Shown: positions 1 through 8,420 of the stretch, in pieces
Numbering within the stretch: position 1 is the first letter of the stretch
Layout of the letters: each line of letters starts with the position of its first letter
Assembly (NCBI GenBank): GCA_023422955.1
Contig: JAFAGG010000035.1
Span: forward strand, 1-56,699
DNA from: Pseudomonadota bacterium
GTDB lineage: Bacteria; Pseudomonadota; Gammaproteobacteria; Burkholderiales; Burkholderiaceae_D
Direction of reading: 5' to 3'
Length of the DNA: 56,699 nucleotides
Notes under the pieces: generated by a model
Seen by the model: only the letters and a program-made list of their open reading frames with translations
Told to the model about the DNA's origin: nothing
Database searches by the model: none
Translations under genes and position numbers: made by a program

Positions 1-29
1 GTTGAATCCCACCCCGGGACACACACTAT

Positions 30-1295
30 ATGCATCTATCTGAACTCAAGGCCCTCCACGTCTCTCAATTGCTGGAAATGGCCATCAGTCTCGACATCGA
101 GAACGCTGCGCGCATGCGCAAGCAGGAACTCATGTTCGCGATCCTGAAAAAACGCGCCAAGGCCGGCGAACAAATCTTCGGCGACGGCGCACTGGAAGTG
201 CTGCCTGACGGCTTCGGCTTCCTGCGCTCGCCCGACGCCAGCTACATGGCCTCGACCGACGACATTTATATTTCTCCGTCGCAGATCCGCCGCTTCAACC
301 TGCATACCGGCGATTCGATCGAAGGCGAAGTTCGCACGCCCAAGGATGGCGAAAGATATTTTGCATTGGTGAAGGTGGACAAGGTCAACGGCGAACCGCC
401 CGAAGCCTCTAAGCACAAGATCCTGTTTGAAAACCTGACGCCGCTACATCCGAACAAGATGCTGCACCTGGAGCGCGACATGCGCGGCGAGGAAAACATC
501 ACCGGCCGCATCATCGACATGATCGCGCCTATCGGCAAAGGTCAGCGCGGTTTGCTGGTAGCCTCGCCGAAATCCGGCAAGACCGTGATGCTGCAGCATA
601 TTGCGCATGCGATCACGACCAATCATCCCGACACCACGCTGATCGTGCTGCTGATCGATGAGCGCCCGGAAGAAGTAACGGAAATGCAGCGCTCGGTGCG
701 CGGCGAAGTGGTAGCGTCCACTTTCGACGAACCGGCTACGCGCCACGTTCAGGTCGCGGAAATGGTGCTGGAAAAAGCCAAGCGCCTGGTGGAAATGAAG
801 CGCGACGTGGTGATCCTGCTGGACTCCATCACTCGCCTGGCCCGTGCCTACAACACCGTGATCCCTGCCTCCGGCAAGGTCCTGACCGGCGGTGTGGATG
901 CCAACGCGCTGCAACGCCCGAAACGTTTCTTCGGCGCTGCGCGTAATGTCGAAGAAGGCGGCTCACTGACCATCATCGCCACCGCCCTGATCGAAACCGG
1001 CAGCCGCATGGATGACGTGATCTACGAAGAATTTAAGGGCACCGGCAACATGGAAGTGCATCTGGAACGTCGCCTGGCAGAGAAACGCGTTTATCCCTCC
1101 ATCAACCTCAGCAAATCCGGCACCCGCCGTGAAGAATTGCTGATCAAGCCGGACCAGTTGCAGAAAATCTGGATTCTCCGCAAACTGCTGTACGGCATGG
1201 ATGAGATCGAGGCGATGGAATTCATGCTCGACAAGGTGAAGGCGACCAAGAACAACGCCGAATTCTTTGAAATGATGCGCCGCGGCGGTAACTGA
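30..1295 (+). CDS. rho: Transcription termination factor Rho
   Basis: Hexameric RNA-dependent ATPase that ends transcription at Rho-dependent sites. The 421-residue product is full length for the family. It has the N-terminal Rho domain, a cold-shock-like RNA-binding fold with GFGFLR at residues 61-66, and an F1-ATPase-like core with the P-loop SPKSGKT near residues 179-185. The Walker B region VVILLDSITRLARAYN and the Q-loop/R-loop region follow. The ATG start gives the MHLSELKALHVSQLLEMA start seen in betaproteobacterial Rho, although the Shine-Dalgarno is weak. Only 29 bases lie upstream in the window, so the promoter is not visible. An intrinsic terminator follows. Identification is secure. 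Confidence 0.98.
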   Translation: MHLSELKALHVSQLLEMAISLDIENAARMRKQELMFAILKKRAKAGEQIFGDGALEVLPDGFGFLRSPDASYMASTDDIYISPSQIRRFNLHTGDSIEGEVRTPKDGERYFALVKVDKVNGEPPEASKHKILFENLTPLHPNKMLHLERDMRGEENITGRIIDMIAPIGKGQRGLLVASPKSGKTVMLQHIAHAITTNHPDTTLIVLLIDERPEEVTEMQRSVRGEVVASTFDEPATRHVQVAEMVLEKAKRLVEMKRDVVILLDSITRLARAYNTVIPASGKVLTGGVDANALQRPKRFFGAARNVEEGGSLTIIATALIETGSRMDDVIYEEFKGTGNMEVHLERRLAEKRVYPSINLSKSGTRREELLIKPDQLQKIWILRKLLYGMDEIEAMEFMLDKVKATKNNAEFFEMMRRGGN

Positions 1296-1327
1296 CCCTG
1301 CATTTTTCGCTTTGAAAAGTACCCAGC

Positions 1328-1357
1328 AAAAGCCGGCCAGAACCGGCTTTTGCTTTT
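1328..1357 (+). terminator. Intrinsic terminator after rho
   Basis: A 9-bp stem (AAAAGCCGG pairing with CCGGCTTTT) with a 6-base loop is followed by TGCTTTTC. It lies 33 bases after the rho stop. The arms carry A and T tracts on both sides, so it could also act on the opposite strand. Confidence 0.8.
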
Positions 1358-1378
1358 CTCCGTTGCGCTGAATCCATG

Positions 1379-1384
1379 TATAAT
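1379..1384 (+). promoter_or_regulatory. Candidate -10 box for rpmE2
   Basis: A perfect TATAAT lies about 95 bases before the rpmE2 start and just after the rho terminator. At 17-bp spacing the -35 position reads TTCTCC, a poor match, so the promoter assignment rests on the -10 box and its location. Confidence 0.45.
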
Positions 1385-1479
1385 CGCGCTTTTTCCAACG
1401 GCAAGTGATCGACAATCGGGTCAAGAGGCAGTAGGGACCGACGAAGTGACGATTGGCTACCAATACGTTTGAGGACATC

Positions 1480-1746
1480 ATGAAAGAAGGCATCCACCCG
1501 AATTATCGCGAAGTCGTATTCCACGACCTTTCCTGCGATTTCAAATTCATTTCGCGTTCCACGATCCAGACCAGGGACACCATCAATTTCGAAGGCAAGG
1601 ACTATCCGCTGGTCAAGCTGGACGTGTCTGCCGAATCCCATCCGTTCTACACCGGTCAGCACAAGATCGTGGATACCGCAGGCCGCGTTGAAAAATTCCG
1701 CCAGAAGTTCGGCAACGTTGGTTCGCGCACCAAAGCAGCGGGCTGA
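1480..1746 (+). CDS. rpmE2: 50S ribosomal protein L31, type B (zinc-free)
   Basis: Component of the large ribosomal subunit. The 88-residue product carries the type B signature (MKEGIHPNYREVVFHD at the start, then SHPFYTGQHKIVDTAGRVEKF). It has a single cysteine and lacks the CxxC zinc-binding motif of type A L31. I chose the ATG at 1480 because GAGGA sits 5 bases upstream and the residues from there match the family. An in-frame TTG at 1453 would add nine unsupported residues. In many bacteria zinc-free L31 replaces the zinc form under zinc limitation. No Zur box was recognised here, so it may simply be the only L31. Confidence 0.96.
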   Translation: MKEGIHPNYREVVFHDLSCDFKFISRSTIQTRDTINFEGKDYPLVKLDVSAESHPFYTGQHKIVDTAGRVEKFRQKFGNVGSRTKAAG

Positions 1747-1762
1747 TCTGCACGCTTTCTGC

Positions 1763-1792
1763 AAAAAGGCAGCTACGGCTGCCTTTTTTATT
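1763..1792 (+). terminator. Intrinsic terminator after rpmE2
   Basis: An 11-bp stem (AAAAAGGCAGC with GCTGCCTTTTT) and a 4-base TACG loop end in a T-run, 17 bases after the rpmE2 stop. A strong Rho-independent terminator that is roughly symmetric. Confidence 0.88.
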
Positions 1793-1883
1793 ACGGTCAC
1801 CATTAATTACGATGCCGCGCCGGCACTTGTTATTTTTGGGGCAAAATAACGGCTTTTCAGAATAAGAATCCGCTTTCCCGCCC

Positions 1884-3605
1884 ATGAAGCCAGTCCGCCT
1901 CCCCGCAGCAGCCACCATTGCCCTTCCGCGCTGGGGACTGATCGCCTTATGCCTGCTCTACATCCTGCCCGGACTGATACGTCGCGACCCCTGGAAAAGC
2001 GAGGATGCGGCCGGTTTCGGCATCATGTGGACCATGGCGCACGGCGGATTGCAGGACTGGCTGGCGCCGCATATCGTCGGCATGCCCATGCCGGCCGAAG
2101 GTCCGCTGACTTTCTGGATAGGTGCCCTTTTCATCTGGCTGTTCGGATGGCTGATGGATGAAGCGCTCGCTTCCCGGCTTTCCGTCATCGCTTTTTTCGC
2201 CATTGGCGCAGCATCCGTATGGCATGCCGCATTCCGACTGGGACGCCGCGCCGAGACCCAGCCTTTACGGCTGGCATTTGGCGGACAGCCTGCACCCGAT
2301 GATTATGGGCGCACGCTTGCCGATGGCGCATTGCTGATTTTTCTGGCGAGCCTGGGCCTGCTCCTGCAGATTCACCAGACCAGCGCCGAAGCGCTGCTGG
2401 TCTCCTTGGTGGCGGCATCCATCTATGCCGGCGTTCGACTGGTCGAGAAACCCACGCTTGCCAATGCCGCGCTGGTGGGCGCTGTGCTGGGCGCACTTGT
2501 GCTCACTCGCGGCTGGGCAGTGCCGGCTGCCTTGCTGCTGGCACTACTGGCATGGTCGGCAAGCTGGCACCGGCAGTTAGTCAAACCCTTGCTGCTGGCC
2601 GGCTTGCCGATTTTCCTGCTGCTGCCGGGATTGTGGATCGCCGCCGCTGCCTTGCTGCTCTCGCCGGCCGACACGCCCATTCCAGCCTGGATGGCCTGGA
2701 ACCGCGAGCAGTTCACTGTGCCCTCTTATGAAACCCTGCGCTATCTGCTGCGCTACGGTATCTGGTTCACATGGCCAGCATGGCCTTTCGCCATCTGGGC
2801 GGTGTATGCCTGGCGCCAGCAGATTCAGGCGCTGCATATCATCCTGCCGCTGGCCTACGTGGGCGTTTTCCTCGTATTGGCGCTGATCAATCCCAACACG
2901 GAAGAAGCGCGCCTGCTGCCGCTGCTGCCTCCGCTGGCCATCCTGGCGGCATTCGGTCTGCCGACGATGAAACGCGGTGCAATCAATGCGGTGGACTGGT
3001 TTGCGGTCATGACGCTGAGCACGTGCGCAGCCTTTATCTGGATGGGCTGGATTGCCAAGCAAACCGGATGGCCGGCGCAGCTGGCCAGAAATGCCTTCAA
3101 GCTGGCTCCCGGCTTCCAGCCGGAATTCAGCGCAGGCGCATTCGCCATTGCCGCCGCCGCTTCCGTCGGCTGGCTGATGCTGGTGTACTGGCGCATCTCG
3201 CGTCAGCCTTCCGTGTTATGGCGGGCAGTGGTGCTGTCTTCGGGCGGCGTCATCCTGTGCTGGCTGCTGCTGATGACGCTGTGGCTGCCCTGGCTGAATT
3301 ACGGCAAGAGTTATGCCGGTGTCGCCACTCAGATCGCCAGTTATCTGCCGGCCTCGCACAGCTGCGTCACCAGCAATGTCGGTCCGCCGCAGCGTGCTTC
3401 TTTTGCCTATTTCGGCGACATCCGCTTTGCACCGACGTCGAACCATGAAGCCTGTCCCTATCTGCTGCTGCAAGGCCAGGCTTCGGAACCTGCGCCAAAA
3501 ACCTTGCGCCAGTACGACTCGAAAACCTGGCAACTTTTATGGGAGGGGCGGCGTCCCTCCGATCGGCACGAACGTTTCCGCCTTTACCAACGAGTAACTG
3601 AATGA
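1884..3605 (+). CDS. GT39/GT83-type membrane glycosyltransferase (ArnT-like)
   Basis: A 573-residue multispanning inner-membrane protein. It has a first transmembrane segment at about residues 15-32, followed by the periplasmic loop RRDPWKSEDAAGFG. This loop carries the acidic residues that are catalytic in protein mannosyltransferase/ArnT-type enzymes. About ten more hydrophobic segments and a soluble C-terminal domain of about 100 residues follow. The family moves a sugar from a polyprenyl-phosphate carrier to lipid A, protein or another acceptor on the periplasmic face. The acceptor cannot be read from sequence. The stop overlaps the start of the following MATE gene (ATGA), implying translational coupling. 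The Shine-Dalgarno before 1884 is weak, so the start is less certain than the reading frame. Confidence 0.8.
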   Translation: MKPVRLPAAATIALPRWGLIALCLLYILPGLIRRDPWKSEDAAGFGIMWTMAHGGLQDWLAPHIVGMPMPAEGPLTFWIGALFIWLFGWLMDEALASRLSVIAFFAIGAASVWHAAFRLGRRAETQPLRLAFGGQPAPDDYGRTLADGALLIFLASLGLLLQIHQTSAEALLVSLVAASIYAGVRLVEKPTLANAALVGAVLGALVLTRGWAVPAALLLALLAWSASWHRQLVKPLLLAGLPIFLLLPGLWIAAAALLLSPADTPIPAWMAWNREQFTVPSYETLRYLLRYGIWFTWPAWPFAIWAVYAWRQQIQALHIILPLAYVGVFLVLALINPNTEEARLLPLLPPLAILAAFGLPTMKRGAINAVDWFAVMTLSTCAAFIWMGWIAKQTGWPAQLARNAFKLAPGFQPEFSAGAFAIAAAASVGWLMLVYWRISRQPSVLWRAVVLSSGGVILCWLLLMTLWLPWLNYGKSYAGVATQIASYLPASHSCVTSNVGPPQRASFAYFGDIRFAPTSNHEACPYLLLQGQASEPAPKTLRQYDSKTWQLLWEGRRPSDRHERFRLYQRVTE

Positions 3606-4993
3606 CCCTGTCAGGACCGCCTCGCCACACGGTCCGCATTGCTGCACTTGCCTGGCCGCTCCTGGTCGGCCAGCTAGCCGTGATCGCCAACGGCGTCATC
3701 GATACCGCCATGACGTCGCGCTATTCGGCAACGGACCTGGCTGCGCTGGCACTCGGAACGGCCATTTACATCAGCGTTTATGTCAGCCTGAACGGCGTGC
3801 TGCAGGCGATTGCGCCCGCCATCGGACAACTGTTCGGTGCGCGCAAGTACGAAGCCATCGGCTTTGAAGTCAAGCAGGGCATGTGGCTGGCCCTGTTTCT
3901 GACCTGCGTCGGCGCACTCTTTCTTCTCTTTCCGCAACCCCTGCTGAACCTCGCGCATGCTTCTCCCGAACTCCAGGACAAGGCGGAAAGTTATCTTGCC
4001 ATGCTCGCCCTCGCCTTGCCTGCCTCGCTGGGCTTTCGGGTTTATAGCGCGCTGAATACGGCGCTGGGACGACCGAAACTGATCATGGCATTGCAGGTTG
4101 CCGGCCTGGCATTGAAAATTCCCCTGAATGCCATCTTCATTTTTGGTGGAGCCGGCATCCCGGCAATGGGCGGCCCCGGCTGCGCAATTGCCACGACCAT
4201 CATCGCCTGGCTGATGATGGTCACCGCCTGGCTGATCGTTCGCTATGCATCGAATTACCGCCAGTTCCACCTGTTCGGCAGCGGCTTTGTCAGTCCACGG
4301 TGGGCAAGCCAGCATGCACTGCTCAAACTGGGCGTGCCGATGGGACTGAGCTATCTGATTGAGGTCACGGCTTTTACATTCATGGCGATTTTCATTGCGC
4401 GCCTCGGCGATACCGCGGTGGCCGGCCATCAGGTCACGGCGAACTTCGCTACCGTGTTGTACATGATCCCCTTATCGATCGCCAATGCCACGGGCACCCT
4501 GGTCGCTCATGCGATTGGCGCGCAGGACTGGAACACGGCCCGGCGGGTTGGGAATGCCGGCATGCTGCTCGCCGCCGGAACCGCGACCGCGCTCGGGATA
4601 GGGGTCTGGTTTGCTCGCGAGGTCATCATCCAGGCTTACACCCCCAACAGCGCCATCTTTGCCGCTGCCCTGCCCCTGTTCCTGTTCATTGCCGTTTATC
4701 AGTTTTTCGATGCGCTGCAAATCACGGCCGCCTTCATTCTGCGCGCTTACAAGATTGCCTTGATCCCTACGCTCATGTATGCCGTGGCGTTGTGGGGCAT
4801 AGGACTGGGAGGAGGTTATGTGCTGGGGCTGAATCCTTTCGGCTGGTCGCCGCCTGCCCTGCAGGGCGCAACCGGCTTCTGGATGGGCAACAGCATCAGC
4901 ATAGGACTGGTTGCCATGGCCCTGTTCTGGTACCTGCGCTATGTGCAGCGCCTGTTTGCGAAAGAGAACAGGCGGGAAGAAAAGTGCGCGTGA
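3602..4993 (+). CDS. MATE-family multidrug/cation antiporter
   Basis: A 463-residue polytopic protein with about 12 hydrophobic segments and the internal two-fold repeat of MATE exporters. It opens with WPLLVGQLAVIANGVIDTAMTSRYS and has PMGLSYLIEVTAF at the start of the second half. NorM-type members use a sodium or proton gradient to export cationic drugs and dyes. Substrates here are unknown. It overlaps the upstream glycosyltransferase gene by four bases, so the two are probably co-transcribed. Its stop abuts the end of the convergent small gene with no gap. A role in lipid-linked export together with the glycosyltransferase is possible but speculative. Confidence 0.9.
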   Translation: MTLSGPPRHTVRIAALAWPLLVGQLAVIANGVIDTAMTSRYSATDLAALALGTAIYISVYVSLNGVLQAIAPAIGQLFGARKYEAIGFEVKQGMWLALFLTCVGALFLLFPQPLLNLAHASPELQDKAESYLAMLALALPASLGFRVYSALNTALGRPKLIMALQVAGLALKIPLNAIFIFGGAGIPAMGGPGCAIATTIIAWLMMVTAWLIVRYASNYRQFHLFGSGFVSPRWASQHALLKLGVPMGLSYLIEVTAFTFMAIFIARLGDTAVAGHQVTANFATVLYMIPLSIANATGTLVAHAIGAQDWNTARRVGNAGMLLAAGTATALGIGVWFAREVIIQAYTPNSAIFAAALPLFLFIAVYQFFDALQITAAFILRAYKIALIPTLMYAVALWGIGLGGGYVLGLNPFGWSPPALQGATGFWMGNSISIGLVAMALFWYLRYVQRLFAKENRREEKCA

Positions 4994-5209
4994 TTACAGG
5001 GTGGCCAGCAAGCGATGGGCCAATGCCTTGGCTTCCTCCAGCGCCTCTTCCGGCGAGTCGCACAGCGCATGCACCATATGGGGCGTCTCATCCCGTTCCC
5101 TGCCATCCATGCGGGTAATCAAGACCACGCCCTGGTATTTACCGCTATCCAGTCGCTGAATGTCGGCCTCGGCCCGCCAGGCTTCCTTGGTATAGGTTAT
5201 CGCTGCCAT
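4994..5209 (-). CDS. Conserved small hypothetical protein
   Basis: A 71-residue soluble protein with no domain I can name. It starts MAAITYTKEAWRAEAD and ends with a helical stretch rich in Glu/Ala/Leu (PEEALEEAKALAHRLL). It looks like a compact beta-hairpin plus helix protein. I prefer the ATG at 5209 to the one two codons upstream, because AAGG lies 7 bases before it and only 1 base before the upstream ATG. Codon use resembles neighbouring genes. It converges on the MATE gene with zero intergenic bases. Confidence 0.7.
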   Translation of the reverse strand: MAAITYTKEAWRAEADIQRLDSGKYQGVVLITRMDGRERDETPHMVHALCDSPEEALEEAKALAHRLLATL

Positions 5210-5292
5210 TGCCATACCTTATTGGTTTTAAGGCATTTTTGGACCAGACCTGATATCTATCGTTCCACACGCCGCTCTCGTTAGCCGGCTGC

Positions 5293-5424
5293 TTATGCTT
5301 TCGTAACGGTAGGCTTGTGATCCGGCATCTGTTCATCTCCTGGCGCCGGCACGCCAGGCACGGGTACAGGATCTTCGTCGCGAAAAGGCTCGGAATCGGG
5401 AGTGGGAGTAGGGGCTCGATGCAT
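5293..5424 (-). CDS. Very small proline-rich protein (43 aa), putative
   Basis: A 43-residue frame starting MHRAPTPTPDSEPF and continuing with repeated proline-valine and acidic residues (EDPVPVPGVPAPGDE). It is acidic and probably disordered. Short Pro/Asp/Glu proteins of this composition occur in Burkholderiales, from general recollection rather than a search. The ribosome site is weak (GAAAG about 8 bases upstream), so translation is plausible but unproven. It lies about 80 bases upstream of the 71-aa gene on the same strand. A longer 104-codon frame that overlaps it has poor composition and was rejected. Confidence 0.5.
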   Translation of the reverse strand: MHRAPTPTPDSEPFRDEDPVPVPGVPAPGDEQMPDHKPTVTKA

Positions 5425-6034
5425 GACTGAACTTTCGAAACGTATTTCAATGTCATCATTTCAATACCATCTTTCCCTAGGAGTCCTATCCCCGCTTAAA
5501 TGTTCTCGCGAGGCGTGAGATAAGCAGGAAAACTGCTGCACTGAGCTCAGCAATTCGCCTCCCTCCTCTGCCTCTTCCTGGAAAATCTCTATGCCTTTCC
5601 AGATAGGGCAAACGTCGATAAGGCAAGGGACGCATTGGGACAAACCTCTTAAAAGAGGAAGACTTCGATGTCGCCCATGGTGTTTGTAACAATGCTTAAC
5701 GAAGCTTGATGGAAAGAAAACCGCTGAGTATGCTTCATTCAACCTTGAACGAAAGCTCAAGGGCACAAGCGAGAATGATTACCCCCCTTGATCATATCGC
5801 GGCAGTACATGTCAGTAATTAGTTCTCCCCTTGGTACTGTAGCAAACTCAGTTCCCCCCGGCCCAGCGATCCCCCCTCCTGCTTTTTTTCGCTGGGCCAC
5901 CTTCTTTTCTCCTTGCTCATTCCCGCCTCTTCAGTCGTGAAGAAAATCAGCATGCTTCCGTTTGGATCGATGCTCCCATGGCAAAAACCATTCGGCTTCC
6001 TGCTCAATTACTTCCACCCATCTTTGAAGAAATA
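5425..6034. other. Intergenic region without a supported gene
   Basis: About 610 bases with only poor open frames on both strands (up to about 100 codons, rich in Arg/Ser/Cys, no recognisable domain, no good ribosome sites). I see no transposon remnant and no repeat. It ends at the tRNA-Leu promoter. Confidence 0.5.
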
Positions 6035-6063
6035 TTGATTAACGCAGGCAAATAACGCATAAT
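6035..6063 (+). promoter_or_regulatory. Sigma70 promoter of tRNA-Leu
   Basis: TTGATT (6035-6040) and CATAAT (6058-6063) are separated by exactly 17 bases. The mature tRNA starts 13 bases after the -10 box, which suits a short leader. Confidence 0.7.
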
Positions 6064-6075
6064 ACCGCTCGCGTT

Positions 6076-6162
6076 GCCGGGATGGCGGAACAGGTAGACG
6101 CACGGGACTCAAAATCCCGCGCTGGAGACAGCGTGCCGGTTCGATTCCGGCTCCCGGCACCA
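6076..6162 (+). tRNA. tRNA-Leu (anticodon CAA)
   Basis: An 87-base class II tRNA with encoded CCA. The acceptor stem GCCGGGA (6076-6082) pairs with TCCCGGC (6152-6158), with discriminator A at 6159. The anticodon arm CGGGA-CTCAAAA-TCCCG puts CAA at 6110-6112, decoding UUG. A long variable arm (GCGCTGGAGACAGCGT) and the T-arm GGTTCGATTCC are present. No integrase or repeated 3' end of the tRNA was seen nearby, so there is no sign that it serves as an integration site here. Confidence 0.97.
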
Positions 6163-6171
6163 ATAGACATG

Positions 6172-6200
6172 CGGCTCTCAGTAATGAGGGCCGTTTTTAT
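6172..6200 (+). terminator. Intrinsic terminator after tRNA-Leu
   Basis: A 9-bp stem, CGGCTCTCA with TGAGGGCCG (one mismatch), and a GTAA loop are followed by TTTTTATTTATT. It starts 10 bases after the tRNA. Confidence 0.82.
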
Positions 6201-6542
6201 TTATTTCCGCAATCGGGAATCTTTTCCGCAAAAGCGGTTTCTGCCGGTCTGCCAGGAACTTGTTGAATCGGGGAATCATGAGCGCGAAATTCGAGAAGTT
6301 CATGCCATCTCCGGTTATTGGCTCAAACAGGCGCAAGCGCTTGTAATCGAAAGCTCGATAGCTCCTCCTTCCCCATCCAAAGCCAATTCGAATGGCCATG
6401 GCAATTTCTTGCCGACACACGAACGCCTCAACACGGCCATCGGCGGCCTCACATCCAAGCAGAAACTGGCCATGACGGCATAGCCTCTACTCTCAGACCG
6501 CTTCAAAAATGGGAGGATTACCGCCAACCCGCTCCCGGGCAA
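6201..6542. other. Intergenic region without a supported gene
   Basis: About 340 bases between the tRNA terminator and the end of the diguanylate cyclase gene. Open frames here run through the tRNA or lack ribosome sites. I see no domain signature. Confidence 0.5.
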
Positions 6543-7970
6543 TCATGTTTCCCCTGATTTGATAATCTGATTGCGCCCATTGTGCTTTGCCATATACAGC
6601 GCGCTATCGGCGGCGGCCAGCATGTCCTCTGCGGTTTCATGTTTCATATCTCCATCCATATGGAAGGCCAGTCCGGCTGATATGGTCAGATGGAAGGTGG
6701 CAGTGTCGTAGGTATGGGAACAGGAGGCGATGGCCTGTCTGATACGGGAGAGCACGATGCGCGCCGCCTCGGCTGTTGTGCCCGGGAATAGCAGCACGAA
6801 TTCTTCGCCTCCATATCGCGCAAAGACATCACCTCCCCGGATCTGGGAGGCAATCGTGCGCGATAGCGTCACCAGCGCATTGTCACCTGCGGCATGACCA
6901 TGGGTATCGTTGACTTGCTTAAAATGATCAATATCGATAAAGGCAACGGAAAGCGGCCAGCCATGCCGTGAGGCTACGGCAAATTCGTGTTTGAATGCCT
7001 CATCGAAGTACTGGCGGTTATGGGCACCCGTGAGCATGTCACGCTGAGTTTTTTGCTCAAGCTCGCGTTGCCGTCCAAGATTCGCTATCGTGATGAGCTC
7101 CCTTGCTTCATGAAGAAGTGCGTCTTCCTGATCAGCCCGCAAGGCATGCACATCAAAACAGCCCTCGAATTCCTGCATCTGCTCGCGCATTTTCTCGAGG
7201 GTGGCAATCGTGGTGCAAGAATCCATACCCAGCCAGCGGGCCGCTGATTCAGTTGCCGTAACAATTGGCGTCAAGTGATCGTCCTTCAGAAAGACATCCG
7301 CCAAATATCCGGAGGTTGCCACGCACGCCAATGGTGTCGCCTGCGCTTCATTTCCGACGAGGGCTGTCTGGTGTGCAATGCATGCAAGACTCAAATGATC
7401 AGGAAGTCCCCACCTCGTCAAAAGCCAGTATCCAACTTCATCATGGCCGCTGCCAAACCGATTGCGTTCGGCTTGCAGCAATTCCTCATGCTCTGTTATC
7501 GCCTGCAACTCTGCATATTCGTCGGGTGCGACCGAGCGTAAAGCCAGAATGCCGATGTCTTGCAGCAGACCCGCCAAAAGCAGGTCGTCCGGATTGAATC
7601 CGAAGCGCTGTCCGAGCAAGCGACACGCCAATGCCGAAAGCACGGCTCGTCTCCAGAACCGCATATCGTCGCCCTGTCTTCCCACGCCCTTCACCAGCGA
7701 GAAGGAAAGCGCCACCGTTGCCGTTGCATGCGTTCCCATCATGTTCACGGCCTGTCGTAAATTGCTGGCAACGCGATGCGTTGTATAGAGAGGTGAATTC
7801 GCTACTTTTAGCAGCTTTGCCGACAAGGCCGGATCCACTGCTATGCAATCTGCTAGCTGGGTCAGATTGATATCCGGATCATTCGCCAGCTCTATGATGC
7901 GAAGGGCCGTAGAGGGAGGAGTGGGAAGCGTGGTACAGAAGCGCAGGCGCGCCGCCAGCGTGTCATTCAT
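6543..7970 (-). CDS. HDOD-GGDEF diguanylate cyclase
   Basis: A 475-residue cytoplasmic signalling protein. Residues about 10-210 form an HDOD domain (TLPTPPSTALRIIELANDP at the start, then a degenerate HD-like core). A helical linker leads to a GGDEF domain at about residues 305-472. The active-site loop reads RYGGEEFVLLF, so it should make cyclic di-GMP from GTP. An RGGD motif lies five residues before GGEEF and matches the product-inhibition I-site. HDOD domains are thought to act as signalling or protein-interaction modules. The start has GGAG 10 bases upstream. It is monocistronic as far as seen, about 450 bases downstream of the response regulator. Confidence 0.93.
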   Translation of the reverse strand: MNDTLAARLRFCTTLPTPPSTALRIIELANDPDINLTQLADCIAVDPALSAKLLKVANSPLYTTHRVASNLRQAVNMMGTHATATVALSFSLVKGVGRQGDDMRFWRRAVLSALACRLLGQRFGFNPDDLLLAGLLQDIGILALRSVAPDEYAELQAITEHEELLQAERNRFGSGHDEVGYWLLTRWGLPDHLSLACIAHQTALVGNEAQATPLACVATSGYLADVFLKDDHLTPIVTATESAARWLGMDSCTTIATLEKMREQMQEFEGCFDVHALRADQEDALLHEARELITIANLGRQRELEQKTQRDMLTGAHNRQYFDEAFKHEFAVASRHGWPLSVAFIDIDHFKQVNDTHGHAAGDNALVTLSRTIASQIRGGDVFARYGGEEFVLLFPGTTAEAARIVLSRIRQAIASCSHTYDTATFHLTISAGLAFHMDGDMKHETAEDMLAAADSALYMAKHNGRNQIIKSGET

Positions 7971-8420
7971 GAGAACCCTACTCCAAGTATTGTGGTACTT
8001 CCGCGATCAGGAATGCGCGGGCAATGCGGCTGCCGGATCGGTAGGCGGGGTGCGCGCTGAGATTTCCTTCCCATATCACTCAGGCTGCCCCTGATAAAAA
8101 TCCGGAGGTTCCTGAATGCCGGGGAGATCGACAGACTGAGCGGCGCCGTGAAGATGCCCGCCGCAGCCGTCTCCACGGCGGCGTTACCGAAGCGCCTGCC
8201 GCGTGAAGGAGCACAATCGGCCAAAGCCATGAAGACTTTCTGTATCTCGTTCCGGAGGGGACGATAGGCGTAGTTGAGGCCGGTGGCGTTCATGTATTTC
8301 CGCATGGCAAGGCAATATATGCGCGACTCTAACCATGTCGGGGAGAGAAACCTTGCCAAAGCTTGCCACGACCATAGTCGCGGTGAAAAGCGGCTGGCGT
8401 GGGGCTGTGCGCTACTGAAG
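7971..8420. other. Intergenic region without a supported gene
   Basis: 450 bases between the end of the response regulator and the start of the diguanylate cyclase, both on the reverse strand. A 130-codon reverse frame overlaps the cyclase start by four bases. It is rich in Arg/Pro/Ser, matches nothing I recognise, and I do not call it. Confidence 0.45.

Noticed and set aside
5145..5459. 104-codon reverse frame overlapping the proline-rich small gene
   Set aside because: Cys/Arg/Tyr-rich, runs into the 71-aa gene in another frame, and is less coherent than the 43-residue frame.
6076..6542. tRNA-Leu as an integration site for a mobile element
   Set aside because: No integrase, no second copy of the tRNA 3' end and no change of gene style next to it.
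7967..8359. 130-codon reverse frame ending over the diguanylate cyclase start
   Set aside because: The four-base overlap looked like coupling, but the product is Arg/Pro/Ser-rich, has no ribosome site and matches nothing.
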